Positions 8,701-17,500 of a stretch of 35,589 nt of DNA are shown one piece after another (the stretch's first letter is position 1; every line of letters begins with the position of its first letter). The stretch is from Klebsormidium nitens (Eukaryota; Streptophyta; Klebsormidiophyceae; Klebsormidiales; Klebsormidiaceae). The notes under the pieces were generated by a model. That model did not search any database. It was not told where the DNA came from and saw only the letters and a list, made by a program, of their open reading frames with translations. Made by a program: the position numbers and the translations under genes. The stretch spans positions 1 through 35,589 of the forward strand of contig DF237709.1 in the NCBI GenBank assembly GCA_000708835.1, given 5' to 3'.

Positions 8701-10328
8701 AACTTTGAAACGCATGTTTAAATCGTAGAGCTGGTAATCGCATTGCAGGGGCAGCATCCATACAAGCACCTTGCCAATCAAGAACCCCACCCACCTCCAC
8801 GTCCTTCTCTCGAAGCGACGCCTCTAGTTCTCGGCACCGCTCGGTCGCGGCCGCGCACTGCTGCTGCAGTGCGGTCAGCTGCGAGTCCCGAACCTCCAAA
8901 CCCTCGCGACCCGCGGCCGCGCCGCGGCCGCGGCTCGAATAGAGACGCCCTGGTGACGTCATGCGCCCGGGAGACGTCATCCTCTGGCGGTCGACGCTGC
9001 TGGCGCGGCCGCGGGGGGTGGTCTTCCGGGGGCCAGCTTCGGTTCGCGCTGCAAATGAAGTCGAGCGTTGCGATCAGGACCTCATTCGGCGTTTGTTTCC
9101 TTCGCGGTCTCAGAAATCATTGCTGGGGCGAGCACTTTTCTCCTTTGACCACCCCTTCTCTCCGCTGAAAACTCCTTTCCGCCGATCAACGATCGATGAC
9201 TACAGTGAACGTCAGAAGGAAGGTTGGGATACGCGGAGGCTATTTGCGAAGTGTCTCTGCTTAAGAGGAGGGACTCGGAGAGGTTGCCCCTATCATCTTC
9301 GTACAAGCCAAGTATGCGCGTATCGCTCTGAACCGCCTAAGGCTTCTGCGAACATCCCTATAGCCTTCAAAAAGACACAAACAAGACACGAAAAGACACA
9401 ACAAACATAATCTCAGAACCAAGGAAATGCAAGATCTTTAACCTGGAATCAATCCAGAAACGAGGGTAGAGGGCTTCGCTCGCCTTACCTGTGCCGGGCC
9501 GTCTCATTCGCTCCGTCGATCGCTGACTGGCCAACGCTTTTGACCAGTCGCTTCCTGGAGCCTCCCCGCCGGGAGAGGCGATCTGTTGCGGTTGCTGAGG
9601 AAGGGCCGCTGAGAGACGCGCGAACACCCTGAAAGACACCCAGAATCCGGTTAGATAGACCTGTAGGTTAGACAGGATGGTCATAAGTGGGATATGGTTC
9701 TGGCTCGGAGAACTGGTAGGATTAGGTTGGGGGTTAGGGCGGGTACGGGGCGGAACGGGTACATTTGTTGGTTACGTTTGTAGTTTTGTTTGGCCTTGGG
9801 GACTATTGCTCTCCTACCTTATCGTACCTAGAACTCCCTACCTAAATCATAGGAGTATCTCAATGAGGCCGTCGTTTGATCTGTGCGGTCCATCAAAGGC
9901 TGCTGAAGGAGCATGGATCGTTCTGTACAAGATGACAGCATTTTGCGCACGTCGTTTTTGAAGGGAGGTTCAAGGGAGCTCAATCGCGTGAGAAGGTCTC
10001 AGGCCGATTCTATTTTGCAGAAGACTTTCATAGGCTGTTGTCCACCTGATGATTGCGAAGCTGGCGACTTCTTGTTGTTTCTGAGAGTCCATTTGAGTGT
10101 CAGAAACCAGCTGACGGATCTTAAGCGCCAGCGCAGAAGTTCAAATTGACAGACAGACGACACTTCTTCAATTATTGCCGCGTGTGGGTGGCCCATCAAT
10201 TCAATCTTAGCTGCTGTGTAATAGTGCATAGACCTCTGATCTCCGCCGCTAGAAGCAGTGGTGGAAGCTTGGCCTTACCGTGAAAGGGCAGCTTGATTTG
10301 CATTCGCTGGAATTGGAAGTCGATCCAT
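2195..10328 (-). CDS. Gene A: coiled-coil protein of unknown function (10 exons, about 620 aa)
   Basis: Ten exons join in one frame: 10328-10279, 9628-9489, 9048-8795, 8310-8149, 7686-7579, 5960-5796, 5231-5097, 4491-4357, 3499-3351, 2759-2195. Every junction has GT-AG borders and matching phase (2, 1, 0, 0, 0, 0, 0, 0, 2), which is strong evidence for one transcript. The product has a short N terminus, a Pro/Ser/Arg-rich linker (about residues 40-115), a long Lys/Glu/Arg/Leu-rich coiled coil (about 115-432), a basic Pro/Ser/Ala-rich tail and a very acidic end. No signal peptide, membrane segment or catalytic motif is seen. It is likely a cytoplasmic or nuclear structural or scaffold protein, and microtubule association is only a guess. 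The start at 10328 is preferred. The same frame is open to further ATGs at 10391 and 10517 (683 aa). Introns contain decayed exon copies, listed separately. Confidence 0.75.
3351..3499 (-). CDS. Gene A exon 9: end of the coiled coil
   Basis: The acceptor is CTATTTCAG and the donor CTTAG|GTGAGT. It encodes MKEEECCLLVKMVNNPLAQD, a spacer, then a final helix with EQSERIKILLAEVSRL. It ends with AG, completed by the first G of the last exon to give Arg. Phase is 0 in and 2 out. Confidence 0.8.
3605..3860 (-). repeat. Decayed acceptor-side copies of gene A exon 9 (about three)
   Basis: The start of exon 9 and the preceding intron recur in degenerate form. Plus-strand versions of CTCCTCTTTCATCT occur near 3599-3612, 3733-3746 and 3840-3852, about 106-134 bases apart. 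Shared flanks include the forms of ACCATCTTAACCAGC at 3709 and 3818, and GGTTAGCAAGG-like blocks. A further weak copy may lie near 3960-4000. Confidence 0.65.
4357..4491 (-). CDS. Gene A exon 8: coiled coil
   Basis: This is a second exon of exactly 135 nt, phase 0 at both ends, with acceptor CTTCTGCAG and donor GTGCAG|GTGGGA. It encodes 45 residues, ARTKVEDELANLEDRMRTIR then a Glu/Lys-rich end ALLRDVQ. Shared length and phase with exon 7 suggest modular coil units, though the residue sequences are not obviously alike. Confidence 0.8.
4577..4636 (-). repeat. Decayed acceptor-side copy of gene A exon 8
   Basis: This segment resembles the 5' half of exon 8 (CGCACG start, GAGGACCG core, ACGGAAA end). 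The acceptor AG has become GG, so it cannot splice there. It sits about 145 bases upstream of the real exon. Confidence 0.65.
5097..5231 (-). CDS. Gene A exon 7: coiled coil
   Basis: This exon is exactly 135 nt and phase 0 at both ends. The acceptor is TTGCCAG and the donor CAGAAG|GTCCGT, which is weak at +4. It encodes 45 residues, VCAEVDSLRSVRAELLERTV followed by KVDVLQRKVKALGETLEAEQK, a regular coiled coil. Confidence 0.75.
5715..5770. repeat. Direct repeat of 26 bases, two copies
   Basis: TACCGCGAAAAGCTGATCCA plus six further bases occurs identically at 5715-5740 and 5745-5770, 30 bases apart. It lies in the intron downstream of exon 6 of gene A and is not coding. Confidence 0.9.
5796..5960 (-). 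CDS. Gene A exon 6: coiled coil
   Basis: This 165-nt exon is phase 0 at both ends, with acceptor CTGCAG and donor GAGCAA|GTAAGG. It encodes 55 highly charged residues (HELDRQRAKNEKLEAHLKAE, then a run LLEQEERRRSEFEQ) with clear heptad spacing. A 26-base direct repeat follows in the intron (5715-5740 and 5745-5770). Confidence 0.8.
6012..6111 (-). repeat. Truncated acceptor-side duplicate of gene A exon 6
   Basis: This segment matches the 5' 100 bases of exon 6 (5960-5861) very closely, including the CTGCAG acceptor and the TLQSEEVEKRCQ-like reading. Flanking intron sequence (GGTGTCAA) is repeated as well. The 3' half and donor are missing and the frame soon stops. It lies 151 bases upstream of the real exon in transcript order and looks like a recent partial tandem duplication. 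Confidence 0.8.
6674..7490 (-). repeat. Array of about eight decayed donor-side copies of gene A exon 5
   Basis: Copies have exon-intron junctions near 7443, 7366, 7303, 7169, 7049, 6921, 6805 and 6674. Spacing is mostly 115-136 bases, with two shorter steps. Each keeps part of the exon end (on the minus strand, versions of GTGCGGGAGGCTTTAGAAG followed by a donor-like site), and the following intron bases are also repeated. Several copies still read as the VPVREAL motif (6921 and 7443). The copy at 6921 reaches furthest into the exon. Some donors have become GC or lost the motif. No copy keeps the exon's 5' half and acceptor, so these look like dead fragments. Confidence 0.75.
7579..7686 (-). 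CDS. Gene A exon 5: coiled coil, parent of a downstream decayed array
   Basis: This 108-nt exon is phase 0 at both ends, with acceptor TTCTGCAG and donor GAAG|GTAAGC. It encodes 36 residues, LIKKVKSLEESRDEALSLAE then AQAAIVPVREALEAK. Its 3' part and donor are repeated in degenerate form eight more times between 6674 and 7490. Confidence 0.75.
8149..8310 (-). CDS. Gene A exon 4: coiled coil
   Basis: This 162-nt exon is phase 0 at both ends, with acceptor TTTGCGCAG and donor CTG|GTAAGA. It encodes 54 residues, starting with a basic/acidic helix (VRSLKARNAKLRSEKANERM) and ending in a Gly-rich break (GARLEGPGFGKDHR) that probably interrupts the coil. Confidence 0.75.
8795..9048 (-). CDS. Gene A exon 3: basic linker and start of the coiled coil
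   Basis: The acceptor is CATTTGCAG and the donor GAG|GTGGGT. The first part is Pro/Ala/Arg-rich, with a tandem RMTSPGR-MTSPGR repeat (possible Ser-Pro phosphorylation sites) and an RGRG run. The second part starts the heptad-like coil (LQQQCAAATERCRELEASL). An exact TGACGTCA lies at 8954-8961. The region 9049-9488 upstream is intron and shows nothing else. Confidence 0.75.
9489..9628 (-). CDS. Gene A exon 2
   Basis: The acceptor GTGTCTTTCAG is preceded by a branch-like CTAAC about 20 bases upstream, and the donor is CACAG|GTAAGG. The exon encodes VFARLSAALPQQ followed by a Gly/Ser/Arg-rich stretch ending RRPGT. It enters in phase 2 and leaves in phase 1, matching both neighbours. Confidence 0.7.
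10279..10328 (-). CDS. Gene A exon 1 (start codon)
   Basis: It encodes MDRLPIPANANQAALS plus two bases of an Arg codon (CG|G). The donor is GTAAGG. The frame is also open upstream to ATGs at 10391 and 10517, so the exon may be longer. It may instead begin at an acceptor, because an AAGCACAGCAG lies 15 bases before the ATG. The phase agrees with exon 2. Confidence 0.55.
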
Positions 10329-13300
10329 GAAAGGCACCGTCTGCTGTGCTTGCTGCAAACAAAAAGGGCGCTGGTTCGCTGCGTTGCGCATTTTTCTGCT
10401 CGCTCTGGTTCGCAGGTCAAGATGATGATTGCTCGAAGTTGAATGGTCTGTTTGTTGCAGCCAAATTAAACGACTCAATTTGGAACCCCATGGGATGCAA
10501 GCGGATGATCTCAGCATAAGCCAGTTCCAGATTGACTCACAATTGTTCTATTCGATTTATTCAATAGGGCCGGAGCTTAAATCCTGACAACTCTACATTG
10601 TGTGGTTCGGAAGCGGGGAGCCTGTTGTGCAAATGCGATCAAAGCAGTGGAGACTAGTGAATATGCCAATTTAACAGCGGGCGTCAATGAAGTCAGAGGT
10701 AGAGTCCGCCAGGCGGTTTGACGCAGACAGGTCAAAAGATCTAAGCTTCTCCCTCTCCAGCAGCCGGATTCTCCCAGTAGTTTCTAGAAAGGCAAGCATG
10801 TAGGAGCTCACACCCAACAGGAATCTGAAGACCGTAAAATCAGTGGGCCTTGAACTTCACTGCGCAACCAGCACAAAACGGGGACACTTGCCGAAGGGCA
10901 CAACAGAAGATTCATGGCTGTTCAATGCACAGGGGACCTAGAGCTTACTTCGTGAGGCCCTGCCATTGCTTTGGTGGTCAACTTCAGCAGAGCCCGGCTT
11001 CAGATACGCCCATCGATACAGGGCCTCGAAGGCTAACGCGTTAAAAATCGGACCCCAAAAATGTTGACACTTTGAGGACTGAGACTTTCTGCTGGCTTTT
11101 GAACGTATCGACACACAATAAAAGTAGCGCTTGAATGGTGCGCTTGGTTGCGTGACCTGCAGGCAATGAGCTTGATCAGAACCAGGCGGTAAATAGGATC
11201 TTCCATTTCAACAGGTTCTGTCACTTTTGGCGGTTACAGCATTGGCCGAATGCCACTTGAGCAACCTCTGTCTTGGACGGGCACCTTGCAAACTTATATC
11301 TTCTGAAAAGGGACACGAGCAGTGCATTATCTCACAAAAGCGGCTTATTTGGAAAGTGACGTAAAACTGCTAGATGCACTAAATATGGGCAGAGCGCAAA
11401 TAATGCTTTGGTGTATATTGAAAGGTCTGCCGCCTCTAGACCTGTGTGTACAGCTGATTGCTTTACGAGTCACAGTTCGCTGCTTATTCCATGACCATAG
11501 TGTTTCTGCGCAAGTCTTATGCTTGCCAAATGCCTATGCCATTCAGAAACCGTAGCTCTCTATGAATGGAACAAGTTCTTCGTATTACTTAGCCTGGCCC
11601 CAGGCTTTTGCGGTTTGATTTGGCCCCCACCATTGATCTCCAGCAATATACTGCCAGAAAGATTCAGGGATAGTGCCTATTTACAGAAGCAACTGCAGCT
11701 GTTGGCCCTAGTTACACGCTCGTCTAAGTAGAACATGTGGTGCTCGGACGGCAAGTTCCGGCAAAGGTGTGTCACCCTGTAGTTGGCTCACCTTCAGATA
11801 CGCCCGCTTCTATTCACCCAATCAATAGGTACGGTCCGTCCCCAACACAGGTTTAATGCGGACTCTCAAAAATCAGTCACGCATTTTCCTACAAAGGACC
11901 TTGCATGCATGTGGCTACGACCGGAGTCTTCGAACCCTAATCGCTCGGCGTCATTAGGTCTCCCTATCAAAGTATGGATTCTGATATATCTGCCGTTGAA
12001 AAGCCTTCGTAGCCTGAGACTTATGTTTCAATGATCAAATGAGAATGAGTTCAGCCTTCCACAACCTTTAAATTGGACAGCGCTCATCAAACCTGCCTCC
12101 CAGGCCTTCCTTTCACGCTCTGGCCCCTTGATCCTTAGCTAAGGACAGGAAGCCTCCTGTTGGACGCAATCATACACACTGTACAGATGCCGTCCCTTCT
12201 ACGTCATCCTTCTCGATCTCCCTAGGCTTCTTGTCGAGAGAGAAAGGTGTCCAAACTGTCACGTTCGGGGCAAGCAGAGCCGGGCGCCGCCGGCGCAGGC
12301 TAGTCCTAGTCGCAACCCGCTAGGTAAGCTTTGGACATCCTTTCTGCACGGCCAGGTGTCTACCTAAAAAATGTAGGGATAAACTTTAATAGTAATAAGG
12401 AACTTAAGGTACAGCAGTACGGGTGGGGTTAGCATGGTGGTTAGGGTGGGTTCGGGTGCGGAGCATGTCATTTTGTCCCTAGGGTTTTAGTGTTGGTTAA
12501 GCCGAGGAATTGAGTACTTTCAGTACCTAAGATGCTTATCGCTATTAACGTTTATGGTTATCTAAAAAATGCCCAAAGCTGCCAACGTTTATTACCGCAC
12601 CCAGATCGACCTTTTGTGTACTGTACAGTATTACACATTTGTCATTCTTGAAGTTTGGGTCACAGAGTCAGGCAGATACATCAGATTAAAACATGCAAGA
12701 CGTGCAACCAGCCGTCCAGACTTGAGCGCAAACCAGTCGGCGCTCAGCTCTAAGGCTGGCCTTTTCCGACCGTCGATGATTCTCGCAGAGGTTCGGAGAT
12801 TTCTTATAGCCGGGGTTCTGCGGCCGCGGCCCGACTCCCATGAACGATCGCGCACGTACCAACGCCAACTGATGGCATGCACGCGCTGACCGTACGTTCG
12901 CCGCCGGATCTCCGAGGGCGAGCTCGCTCTGCACATAGACACATACTTCTGATTATAATTATGGACATGGGACACTCTCGGAACATGCACTACGTTTACA
13001 GCGAGCCTCAACTCGCTTTTTTATCACGCACTCAGTCTTGCTAGCGCGGCGCCTTCTGGACAGGCTTCCGAGCCAGTCGATTTTTTGGCGGCGGTGCAGT
13101 GAGTCTGATAGCTTCTCCGGTGAGGCGGCTGTACACGGTTCGTGCGTGACGCGCGACGGTTAATTCGATCAATCATGACAATATTATAGTGCTGATTTTG
13201 TATATCGCATATTTCTGCTCAACATCAATCAAGTAGTACTTATGAAGGCGGCGGGCGCTAATGCGCCTACGATATAGTTGACCCTGACTGGCAAGTTTTC

Positions 13301-14179
13301 GGCCAGAACCAAGGTCAATCATGTGCGGGGTCGTGTCGCCACTCGTGACTTGATCAAATGTACTTGTGGCACTGATAACAGGGGAGGCTTTTCAATCTCG
13401 CAATGAGGTAATGTCGGGTGCGATGCGGCGGCCAGCAATCGAACACTGAATGCATCATGTAGCCGTGCTCGAGCAACATGTGAATGCCGTGCATGATTGC
13501 TGACGTCGGAGGTTGCATAAGCCTTGCCCGACTAGAGGCTAGGCGCCATGCCTGAAGTGGGAATTCAAAAAAGGAGACGCGCCAAATATAAATCAGGCGG
13601 GGAGTCCTGGAAAATCATGTTGAATGTTAAAACGCGGGCTGTCAACGGTTGAAGAATTGAGCGACGTCATCATGTGATATTGTTGTCAGAAAGTTGTCCT
13701 ATGCAGGTTGCGCAAGTCAGAGGGGCCAGCCGACCCTGAGGTCAGAGCTCTATGTGAAAGCCGGTTAGTGGCTGTCAAAAGCCGGTTAGTGGCTGTAAAA
13801 AACAAGACGGGATAAATAAATTTCTTAGCTACAGTCACCTCTGCTGAGTGGGTCCGTGAGGGCGAATGATGGCGGGTTTTGTTGCACAGCTTCCGGTGCG
13901 GAACCCAAGCTAGTGAAATAAGTGTTGGCGTGCTTGTGGTGAGTGACATGTGTCTGTATGATGGGAACTTTTCCGCCTAGTGGGCTTTCGAGTTTGCCTA
14001 CTATTCTGGTCACAGACAACCAGTATTTACAAAATAAGTTCTCGCAATACCTCTAACTGCGTGTCGTACTCGAAGCAATGCGCTTACAAACTTGACCATT
14101 CGAATCCCCTGCGTTTCGCCCAAAATAGCGCTTATGCCACTACCTTCGGGGTAGATCCCAATATAACGGGGACAACTGC
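10329..14179. other. Intergenic stretch between gene B and gene A, no gene recognised
   Basis: Only short, unconvincing open frames are present. The left end should hold the gene A promoter. The right end holds the 3' untranslated region of gene B, with a TGTAA on the minus strand near 14031-14027 as a weak polyadenylation candidate. G-rich GGTTAGGG-like plus-strand tracts occur near 12422-12465, and a similar tract (9710-9755) lies in a gene A intron. A 19-base direct repeat is listed separately. A GC-rich patch at about 12720-12930 has no usable long frame. Confidence 0.5.
13757..13796. repeat. Direct repeat of 19 bases, two copies
   Basis: AAAGCCGGTTAGTGGCTGT occurs at 13757-13775 and again at 13778-13796, 21 bases apart. 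It lies roughly 400 bases downstream of the gene B stop codon. No function is assigned. Confidence 0.85.
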
Positions 14180-14577
14180 TCATACATTATGCGGCGCCTT
14201 GATTATCTCCTGCGGTTTATTCTCGTCCATGGTTTTGAACACAAACACCTGGTCGCCCGCATCGTGCAACCTCTGGCGCTTTCTCCGTATGGAAACCACG
14301 CAGCAAAGCCCGGCACAGCATAGCAGAAGCGCCGCAAGCGCAACGCCGAGCGACACTCCTAGCTTCACCGCCAAAGCGTTATCTTTTCCGTCATCGGCCG
14401 TCGGTTCTCCGATTAGAGGAGAGACCGTGTTGGTCTGAGAGGGTTGGTAGAAGGCAACTAGAGTGGGGGCGGCCGAAGTAGGTACAACGGCTGAGAAAGC
14501 GGTTAGCGGCTTTGCAGTTAGCGGTTGGGAGACGCTCTGCAGCGACCAAGCGGAGCCGTTCCAGGTGCGGATGTCGC
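14180..14577 (-). CDS. Gene B last exon: stalk, Cys-rich transmembrane helix and short tail
   Basis: The acceptor is TCATCTTGCAG and the stop is TGA at 14182-14180. It begins GDIRTWNGSAWSLQ, similar to a degenerate GPS position but lacking the cysteines of that motif. A Pro/Ser/Thr-rich stalk follows, then a single helix with two Cys pairs (VALAALLLCCAGLCCVVSI). A stop-transfer cluster IRRKRQR and a tail ending KPQEIIKAPHNV complete the protein. The cysteines at the inner edge could be palmitoylated (inference). The layout is type I, single pass. Confidence 0.85.
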
Positions 14578-17500
14578 CTGCAAGATGAGGTTATTGAGCC
14601 TCACCAATCAAACCAGAATCCTCGGTCACTGATTGAGAACGTATCGACAACGAATCTGCTTTCATTCCACGAGCCTACTGCGGCCCTTAGATATCATAGG
14701 ATAGTCTCACTCATCCGTTTCGAACACGATTACACGAGGCCATTCTCAAACTGCCGACAAAGTTCGACAGTCGATGTGCGTCCGAAGCGCATCCAGTCGG
14801 TCGATCCAGCTTCCTGTTGCAAGGAAAAACAAGGACCGGGGGCGTTCAGAGTTCCCTACCTGAAGTTACGGAATTCTGCAATTCTGAGACTGATGAGAGG
14901 TCGAGCACACTTAAGGGTCGAAGCAGTCAGATGGGTCGGTCGAGATCCTGCAATTTGCTGCTTACCTTGCGCGGGCCTCTTCAGGCTTAACGTAGCCTGG
15001 ACCTGGGTTACGATGGATGACCCGCCGTACGAAGCGTCGACCAGCAGGAGCGGCACAGCGATGTGGCTGGCACGAGAAGAGTCGAAAATCAGCCCACGCT
15101 CTAATACACACCAATCACGTTTCAATTCGACAGTACAAATCCAAAAGGCGTGGATTCAACGTAAAATCCTCATATCCGGAAAGCTAAACGTCAATCGCCC
15201 CCTTCGTAAGCAGTGTGAATAGAAAGAGTTGTAATTGCATTCTGTTCTTGTTTGCAAACGAGCTTAGCAGCTGAAGGGCGTTAGCAAGTACAGGACCTAT
15301 CCGTTCCTACTGAAACGGGTCTCGACGCTTGTCATTGGTTCGACAAGATAGCTGTGCTTTCCGGTATATAGACTAAGCTATGCACACACACGAAGCACAG
15401 CACACAAAAAAGTTATCCCTTTCAGAAGTTAAGACGAATCGTGAAGTTGGGCAAAAGCTCGGGGAATCGGGCGCTCGAAATGCTCAGCAAAACTTACGTG
15501 CGATCGAAGATCGAGTTCAGGCCAGCGTATGACGTCACCGTCACCGCCACCTGGCTCCCTGCGGGAAGGCTTAGATCGGACACGTTCATCGACACCGTCC
15601 AGGGGCCGACGATTGTCCGGTAATCGAACGGCTGTAGAGGAGCGGAGCCGATGACTGCACATAAGGAAGAAGCTTTCGATTGCCTTCGTTCTATAGAGAC
15701 TCTCGGGTCTCGCAGTTTCCTGGCCAGTATGTGCAGCTGGTAAACTGCTGCTAACTCCTCCTTCAGCCCACGTCGATGTCGTTCTAAAATCGACGGTGTC
15801 CGATCACGGCCTGGCTGACCACCTTGTTTTACGGAATGGTTACAAACAGTCAGCGCATATGCGCTCCAAACAACGTGCCGTTGGCACAGGGCGCCTCGTT
15901 CTGCCGGCCTGATGACTGATGAGACTGCGTGAGCAGATAAGTATGTCGTCAAGAAAGATGACAACACCCCTGTCGAGGAGATCTCCAAAGATCTTGTGCA
16001 TGAAGTCCACGAACAGCAGAATATGGGATCATCCTGTGTGCAGCTTGGCTATTCTGGAATTTGGAGATTATTATCCATTTCGAGGAGCCAGATGCCGAAA
16101 AGGATGGACTTACCATTTGCAGTTGTCATGCTGACATTGCCAGCTTGCAGCGCTCCCGGAAGCGGGGTCGCGCTCAGCCGGCCGCGGCCAATCAGAGTCG
16201 GCCACGTCAGCAAACCTGTCGCGTTGGCAGAAGCTGCGGAAGAGCCGGACGCGAGCAGGCTCGCCCAAAGTCTCAAATAGCACTGTGGAAAGAAAGGCGG
16301 AGAAGATAAATACCAGTTCATAGAGCCCATGCTAAGTGACAGCTGTCAACTTAGCGCCTTGATTAATAGGAGTATACGGTCAAAAAGGGCACAATCTATG
16401 TGACTGAAACTGAAATTGGACATCGTCCTTCGTTCTTGGTAAGCACATCCGTGCCGCGCGGATTGTCTGCCGACATGGAGAACTCGCTGTTGATGGAAGA
16501 AAAGCTGAAACGCTTCATTTATCGCAAAAGCTCGCGTCAGTCTCCGGATGGCGGTTTCAGAGCATTTATGCTAACAAAAAGGCGAACGAGAATCAGGAAG
16601 CTCATCACGATGGGTAGGGGTGACGCAACCTCACCCCTAGTCACTTATAAAACCTGCGGATCGAGGCAAGCCCAAGGGGCACAGATTAGATTATCAGCGG
16701 TCGAGGCAGGCCGCCAGATGCTGAGTCGCGTCTCCAGTCATAGATTTCAGGTTCCTTCAAGTTCAAATGCAACACAGTCGAAACTTTGTTGGTAGGAGTA
16801 TTCCTCACCTTGGCCGCTGTTTCCGACAAAGTAACTGCCGATTCCCCGTCCGAAACCTTCCTTAAACCCGGGTCGGAGATGTCGAACAGAGCGGCCGCGA
16901 CCGAAGGCGCAGCTCCCGCCAGCAAATCGTCGCTGGTTCCGGCAAGAGTGCACGCGAGCTGCTCGAGGGCGGAACTGGACGGAACGGCGGAATCTGGTAG
17001 AGACTGGACGGCAGCGAGGAGCTGCAAGGCCCAGGCTGCGGTGTCTGCACAAACAAGCGGAATCCGTTTAAGGTTGGAGCGCAACGACGGAATGGGGACT
17101 GAGGGGACGCGAGGAGTCGCACCGTCCAAGCTACCTTGTTTGCGGAATCCGTTCCTTAAGCGAAGCGGATCGTTTGAACGGCCGCCTTTTCCTGAATTGA
17201 AGTAGCTTCGAGCAGCTGCGAAATCCAAGTTGCGGTTTGCCCCAACAAGCGGGATCCGTTGTCAGTCGAAGCGGAATGACGGAACGGTGGCTTGAGATGC
17301 TGCAAGGAGCTGCGAGGGTGAAAGATTGCGAGGACGTTTGAGGTTTCAAGCTGCGGTGGTCGCACCAAAGAGCGGAAAAATGTGAGTAGCCAAGTTTCTG
17401 CAAGAATGAGCTCTCTCTTCAGATATGGGGAGTCAACAGATCGTGGAAGCATGGACGAAATTCATCCAGAGCTGGAGGCAACTTCAAATCAACCTGGCTC

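Noticed and set aside
12631-13011. Minus-strand open frame of 126 codons between the two genes
   Set aside because: No recognisable motif, no flanking exons in phase, and composition like random sequence in a GC-rich patch.
14085-14125. TTCGAATCCC, similar to a tRNA T-loop
   Set aside because: No matching acceptor stem, D arm or anticodon arm could be drawn around it.
14512-15222. Plus-strand open frame of 236 codons
   Set aside because: It runs across the intron and antisense to two gene B exons whose phases join perfectly. Its translation shows no domain.
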